Shown here in pieces: positions 58,735 through 64,000 of a stretch of DNA of 64,000 bases (its first letter is position 1; the number at the start of each line of letters is the position of its first letter). Position numbers and translations under genes: made by a program. A model generated the notes under the pieces. It was not told the origin of the DNA. It saw only the letters and a list, made by a program, of their open reading frames with translations, and made no database searches. Source of the DNA: Auriscalpium vulgare (taxonomy: Eukaryota; Basidiomycota; Agaricomycetes; Russulales; Auriscalpiaceae); the NCBI GenBank assembly GCA_019915015.1, contig JAHBBC010000003.1, positions 1,922,001 to 1,986,000 of the forward strand, written 5' to 3'.

Positions 58735-59620
58735 CCCTTCATCGTGCTTTCGTCACTGCTATCTTATCTTATCAATGCCGCCTGCCCCGCCTGCCACGCA
58801 CCCGTCCCCACCGCCCTCAACCGATACCTCGTCCCCTACATCCTCCCGCCCTTCCGCCGCCTCTACCTCGACGCACTCATCTCCCCACCGTCCCCGCGCC
58901 CACAATTGCTCACACCCACACCAGTGCCCGCGGTCCCCGCCGCGGAGGAGGAGGAGGATGATGAGGGCGCCGGGCGCCGCCTCCACGAGGAGAACGCCGC
59001 CGCGCTCGTGTGCCTCACGCGCGAGCAGACCTTCGCCATGCGCCGCGAGCGCAACGACGACGTCGTCGTCGAGTCGGACGTAGAGTCGGCGGTGGAGGAC
59101 AGGTGAGTCCGCCTTCGCATTGCATGGCCGGGATGTTTGCTGACTTTTTTTAGTGCTGCAGGCCCGGGAGCGCGTTCGCAGACCCGTCGCCCGCGTCGCC
59201 GTCCCTTCTGCGTGCGCCCGCAGGCCCTCTCCCGCCGTCGCTCTCCCGCGCCCGCGCGCCGGGACATCGCGCCTCGACTATCACCCTCTCCCGGCGCCGT
59301 GATCCATTGCAACACCCGCGCCGCCGCCTGAAGCGCCGCAAGCAGGTGCACAACTGGATGCCCTCGCCCGGCGGCGCGATGCTCATCCCACACGCGCTGG
59401 GTTCCTGTTCTTACATTCACTTCGTTGGGATTTTGGTCGTCGGGAACATTGTGTTGTATCATACATTCGAAGTATATATGTGTCTTGTCTGTCTGTTTGT
59501 CGTGTTCGTCATCACTCGCGCATCGCCGTGTACATGTAATATATTCCATACTATACACATTTATCACTGTCTAGATCTACTGCTCTGTACTAGTTGTTGT
59601 GTGCCCAGCATCCATTCATA
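58735..59620 (+). CDS. Doubtful hypothetical protein
   Basis: Open in frame from the inverted repeat through about 59106, but the open frame has no ATG at its beginning. Reading includes YLVPYILPPFRRLYLDALIS and VCLTREQTFAMRRERNDDVV. A GT-AG intron near 59103-59160 would join it to PGSAFADPSPASPSLLRAPA and HPRRRLKRRKQVHNWMPSPG, ending in a hydrophobic tail before 59620. Composition is Arg/Pro/Ser-rich and no domain is recognised. The regular GC-rich coding bias is the main support. Confidence 0.3.
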
Positions 59621-59802
59621 GGCTGGGCTGGAGTGTCCAACTCGCCCTTGCCAGTGCACCCAACCCCGGCTCCAGCGCGCCGCCCAACCCAGGGCAGCCC
59701 GCGACGCTCCACCTTGCATTGTGACTTGAACATGGCCGAGCAGTTTCGAGAGGAGGATTCATGATGCGCAATCACTGCGCATTGCATGGGAAATCAGGAA
59801 AA

Positions 59803-61620
59803 CTAAGTGTGTGTGACGCTCACCGCCTGCGCCTGCGCGAGCTGCACCTGCAGGTCGCGGTGCTGCGCCTCCGTCTGCTGGCGCACCGCCGCCGGGAGCG
59901 ACGCGTTCTGCAGCATCTGCGCGAGCTGCGTGATCTGCGCCTGCGTGTGCGGGATGCTGTCCGCGATGATCTGCGACATCGCGAGGTCCGACGAGATCTG
60001 CTGCGCGGCGAACTGCTCAGGAGACGTCGCCTCGGGCGCGGGGGTCTGTGTCTAATTGCTCTTGAGAATGGGAAAGACGTGTGGATATGGGGAAGGGATG
60101 CGTACCTGCGATGGCGGCGCGCTGCAGCCTGATCCCGGCGCCTCGCCGTTCGCGACGCGCTCCTCTTCCTTGCTTGCCTCGATCTCCCTTTCAATGTAGT
60201 CCCCGACCTTCGTTTGCATCGGCTTGTCGACGAGAGCTTGTCCAGCGACGCGACCTTCGTCCCACAGTTCAGGCATATGAAGTCCTTCTCAAGCAGGTGT
60301 GTCTGTATGCACTCCTCGCAGTACGCTTTGCCGCAGCACGGCGTCTTCACGGCGTCGCGGAAGATCTGGTTGTCGATGGAACACACGATCGAAGGGTCCT
60401 TTAAGGACGTTCGCGGATTTCGATCTCTGACAGACCTTTTGGTTTGGTTACTTGCATTTGCCACGATGCTCTGCGGGAAGGTTTAGTGACCGTGCTTCCT
60501 AAAGTTGAGGCTGCTCACGAGTCAGGCTGCGCGACAACATAACCGCCCTCCGGCGTCACCATGACGCCCTGCCCTAGCTGCGAGCCCCCGGGGCTGTCGA
60601 CGGCTTTGAGGAAACTGCGAGGAATGCCGGTCGTGCGCTTGATGCGCGGCTTGTTGTCGAACTCGCGATCACTGTTCGTCGGACAGTCCTGAATCCAATG
60701 GCCTTGCGATGCGACGCGCGTCAGTCGAAGCACGCGCGATGAACAGACGACTGACCTTTCTGTCCACATCGATAGCATACGTAGCTCGGGGGCAACGGGC
60801 GGTTGTTCTGAGGGTGCTGATGATGCGGCGTGAAGGGCTTCGCCGCGCCGCCGCCTCTGTTGAACGTCGTCGTGCGGGGGTTAGTGTAGATACGCTGCGC
60901 GCTAGAGGGGTGCACGTCGGCCAAAAGAAAGCGCGCATGCATTAGACGACACTACTACTGGACACACGAAACGCGACACGGACTGTGACATTTTCTCCTG
61001 CGTCTCCTCCCAGTTGTCGGTCTGGGCCTGGAACATGGCGGCGACCGCGGCGGCCTCGTCCTCTGCGGAGAGGACGGTGGACTTGGGGGTTGCAGACGGC
61101 GTGGAACTCTGCGAGCGTGTCAGCGGCTCGGCTCCGGTGAAGGGGTGCGCACGCACCGCCGAGGACTTCGACGACGGCTCTCCGTTGAAGCGTTTGGACA
61201 TGCCGCCCTTGCTCCACGAGCCTGAGGAGCCAGCGGTACTGCCGGCCTGCATCAGGTCGGTCGCTGGAGCAGATGATGCTCCGGCGCCAGCGATGTACAT
61301 AGCTGCCTTACCCCTCCCTGGCCGCGCTGGAGGCACGCGCTTCACGATGACTGACGACGAGCGCGGGATAATGCGGGAATCATCTTTGAACTCTGCCACG
61401 CCAGGCTGGTAAGTTGGAGAGCTGCTGCGGGAGGAAGACGTGACGCACCTTCACCAGACGAGCTATCGAGCACGGCGAGATCGAAGTCAATTGGCCTTGC
61501 CAAGGTTGTTGGCTAATATGATCTCTTTCTTCAGGTCGAAGACAGAGATGCCCGTGCCATCAAAGGTCACCCGAGACTCGTCTCTCTGAGACTTGAACTT
61601 GTAAAAAACTGATGATGCCA
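59803..61620 (-). CDS. MPE1: MPE1-like mRNA cleavage/polyadenylation factor, one frame break
   Basis: MPE1/RBBP6 proteins belong to the nuclear cleavage and polyadenylation complex. ATG at 61620-61618. N-terminal DWNN domain: MASSVFYKFKSQRDESRVTF, GTGISVFDLKKEIILANNLG, DFDLAVLDSSSGE, EFKDDSRIIPRSSSVIVKRV. Then a linker, a CCHC zinc knuckle (YVCYRCGQKGHWIQDCPTNS), IKRTTGIPRSFLKAVDSP, and a RING/U-box (PSIVCSIDNQIFRDAVKTPC, CGKAYCEECIQTHLLEKDFI, CLNCGTKVASLDKL). The C-terminus is Gln/Ala-rich with a likely coiled coil and stops at 59803. At 61487-61494 an extra T breaks the frame between KAN and DFDLAV. In an essential gene this points to sequence error first. About six exons. Confidence 0.9.
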
Positions 61621-61837
61621 TACGGCACGAATATCAATTAGGAATGTAGAAGCTACAAGTTGAACAAGGTCTGGGTAGGGAAAGGGAAAGATGAGGGACG
61701 GTGCAGAGTCGGTGTCGTTGCCGAGGTTGGGATGGCGTTGCTGTCAGTGTCGTCGTCGTGCCACTTGAACGCGCTGGCGGTCCGACGGTCCGTAATCGCT
61801 TAGGTAATCCGGCAAGCCAGGAAGGCGTGATGTAGGC

Positions 61838-61910
61838 GCGATGAAGGGTGTCAGAACAGCCTCGCAGGCTGTTTCTAAAAACAGCCCCGGAGCGTGCCCG
61901 CCGTGTAATT
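61838..61910 (-). repeat. Right copy of 73-bp inverted repeat
   Basis: Inverted copy of 58662-58734. Lies about 220 bp upstream of the MPE1 ATG. Confidence 0.85.
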
Positions 61911-63232
61911 CCCGTCGAATAATGAACTTAGATGGCCCCAGTCAGTGCACCCATTTTCGTCCCCGGTGCTAAATATCACAGTTGTCGTAGGGCATGTGAA
62001 CCCGGTGCATTGACTCCAGTGAATGGTCCATAACGGCATTACAAAGCGCCTGCCTACCTGAAATTAAGTGCGGGCCAGTCTTCGTCAGAGAGTGCCTTCG
62101 TCGTCCCGGGACAAAGTTGGGTCCGCCTTTGGCGCGTTGGATCTGCCGCGCCCCCGACCTCTGAACTACACTCCACCTCTGTAGCCACGGCAGGAGCCCA
62201 CGTTGAGCCCACGCCCGCGCCGGTTGCATCTACCATCAGCAAAAGTGAGAAAAAATTATAGCGATTATAAGCGATTATAATGCTTCTCTCCCCGTCATAA
62301 TTATGGGGCATTTCGCAATCTACGTAGGTGATATGTCCTGAAAGTTATCACGAACATGCGGGAGGTCCAGCTTAGTAGATTAGTGAGGATAAGTATCCTG
62401 TCGTATAACCTAACTAAGGCAGCTACAGGCTGGATATCATGCCTGGGAGTGCTTTGTGATAACCGGTTATAATGATCATAATTATTCTCTGATTTTGCTG
62501 ATGCACGGGGCATACAAGACCTTCGGAGAACGCGTTGAGAAGATGCGCAAATGGGAGTCCAGTGGCGAAGGCGTGTGAGCGTGACAGACGCGTTTGTCAC
62601 CACCAAGTCACCACCGTCCCATAAAGGATGCATAGTGGATGCATGCGAGTTGCCACTGGCACTCGCGAGACCATCACCTGTCCCAATGTCTTCGAAATCC
62701 GTATTGTCACGGTCTCCTCGGCAGTTCTGATTCCTGCTGGGCATCTTTCTGCCTCGACTGGCTGCGAAGCCACCCCAGTGACCTCCAGCACAGGTGGACC
62801 TTGCTTCAAGTTGGATCCGGGAGTATCAAGCAAGTAGCTGTTTACGACGGCTACGCCGCAAGCTACGTACGACTTACGCATACTGCAGCCACTACCTCCA
62901 ATTCCGATGCGGATCCAACGCCATCTCCACGTACTTACAAGCATGGCTGTCTTTTGCCGTTCAAACCTGGCTCAAACGATCCCAAGCTGTCTCTCCTGCG
63001 TCTTGCATCCTGCGCCCTAGCATGTCACTCCGAGCTTGGCATCGCAGGCGGCAGCCGCTTGGGACGACACTGGATGTCTCTTCTGTACTTCTCACTCCGA
63101 GCACGTACTTCCGAACCGCAAACTGTCACGCGGTGTTTCTCCATCCTTCAATAGTATTGAAAGGCACCTGCTAGATTCGCAGCTATAAGTATATCTGGCC
63201 TACGCCTGATTCCCCTCACCGCCCGCACGCTC
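61911..63232. other. Intergenic with MITE-like element
   Basis: About 1.3 kb before the glucoamylase gene. Apart from the element at 62234-62503, only unsupported open frames. TATAAGTATA at about 63183-63192 lies some 45 bp before the glucoamylase ATG and may be its core promoter. Confidence 0.5.
62234..62503. mobile_element. MITE-like element, copy 2
   Basis: 270 bp, AT-rich, ends CATCAGCAAAAG and TTTTGCTGATG. Subterminal sequence near each end resembles the 41984-42270 element. No coding capacity. Confidence 0.55.
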
Positions 63233-64000
63233 ATGCGCTACTCAACCCTTCTTCCCCTTCTGGGGCTCGCAGCGAGCCCTCTCCTCGCCGGTGCTGACTC
63301 CGTCGCCGATTACTTCAGCAACTTAGCCCCTACCACTCGCAGTGTTCTTCTGCACAATGTAACAGGCCCCGAGGCCGGCGCCGACGTGAGTCATATCAAC
63401 CTTTTGCTGTCAATCGTCGCGCCGTAATTTATCCCCTTCAGCCTGGTATTGTGGCCGCCGTCATCCCCGACACCTCGCATCCCGAATTCTCCATTTACTG
63501 GATCCGCGACGCTTGCCTCGTCTACAACGTATGGCTCAACGAGCTCATCGCGCTCGGCGACAAGAGCTTGCGGCCCCTCATGGACGACGTGACACTCGCG
63601 TTGGTCAGAAGCCAGCATGTGGAGAGCCTCAGCGGCGGCATCTTCAACGGCGGCCTCGAGGAACCCGTCTTCTTCCTCAATCTGAGCTTCATCCGTGAGG
63701 CGTCATTCAGGCCCGGGTCCCCTGCGGCTGGTGAGCTCATCGGTCCCCCGTTGTCGCACAGCCTATCTCACATCTTTCTGCTAACAGATGGCCCCCCCTT
63801 CCGCGCGGCCATGCTGATCAAATATGCCGACTGGCTGTTGGAGCCTGCGCAGAACAACGGGACGTGGGTAGCGGACAACTTATGGCCTGCCATCAACCTC
63901 GATCTTCAATGGATCTCTCGCACATGGAATCAGAGCTCGTAAGCCCTTCCTCGACTCCTGTGTTTCGTATCGCTAACGAGTCTTCAGTTACGACTTGTGG
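63233..64000 (+). CDS. Secreted glucoamylase (GH15), 3' partial
   Basis: ATG at 63233 with a signal peptide (MRYSTLLPLLGLAASPLLAG). GH15 blocks follow: LLHNVTGPEAGAD spliced to PGIVAAVIPD, FSIYWIRDACLVYNVWLNEL (the W-x-R-D motif of subsite -1), LSGGIFNGGLEEPVFFLNLS (normally S-GG-LGEPKF), FRPGSPAA spliced to DGPPFRAAMLIKYADWLLEP, LWPAINLDLQWISRTWNQSS, and YDLW at the window edge just before the usual catalytic Glu. Introns at about 63387-63441, 63730-63787 and 63941 onward. Glucoamylase releases glucose from starch ends. Catalytic Glu residues lie beyond the window, so activity cannot be judged. Confidence 0.88.

Overview
This window looks like nuclear DNA from a filamentous basidiomycete, most likely an Agaricomycete of polypore type. 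The evidence is intron-dense genes with short introns (about 45-70 bp), high-GC codon use, an intron-bearing tRNA-Glu, and basidiomycete-type families: F-box proteins, a 5' cytochrome P450 remnant, a four-helix membrane protein, and a TIR transposon carrying an Ulp1-like peptidase. I assigned the organism from gene content only.

Layout. 1-1552: 3' part of a universal stress protein gene. 2.8-3.4 kb: a P450 remnant. 4.3 kb: tRNA-Glu(CUC). 4.9-6.8 kb: a polo-box protein without a kinase domain. 7.3-11.3 kb: two membrane proteins and an SH3-like protein. 11.6-13.6 kb: RIO1 kinase. 13.7-16.1 kb: ILV3 dihydroxy-acid dehydratase. 16592-23449: a 6.86-kb DNA transposon with 33-bp terminal inverted repeats, coding on the minus strand for an Ulp1-like cysteine peptidase joined, or once joined, to a DDE-like transposase. 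23.6-25.9 kb: septin-type GTPase. 26.7-28.8 kb: an SH3-like gene and a truncated tandem copy. 28.9-34.2 kb: F-box protein, hotdog thioesterase, a conserved unknown and a TPMT-like methyltransferase. 35.5-37.7 kb: secreted nuclease/phosphatase-family protein.

38-50 kb is a duplicated neighbourhood. It holds two M3 (thimet oligopeptidase-like) metallopeptidase genes in opposite orientation and two very small secreted-peptide genes that share a leader, an intron and a Leu-Ile-Thr-Gly-Trp C-terminus. A secreted BBE-type FAD oxidoreductase lies between. 50.2-55.9 kb: F-box protein, chorismate mutase (ARO7) and a DHHC palmitoyltransferase. 57.3-58.4 kb: THI4. 58.66-61.91 kb: a segment bounded by 73-bp inverted repeats that contains MPE1 and a doubtful overlapping gene. 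63.2-64.0 kb: 5' part of a secreted GH15 glucoamylase.

Most genes are unlinked housekeeping functions (branched-chain and aromatic amino acids, thiamine, ribosome biogenesis, mRNA 3' processing) next to secreted products. The accessory signals are the transposon, the peptide/peptidase duplication, two MITE-like elements and the inverted-repeat segment. ILV3, MPE1 and the transposon all contain single-base frame breaks that fit homopolymer length errors, so assembly error should be excluded before any of them is called a pseudogene.
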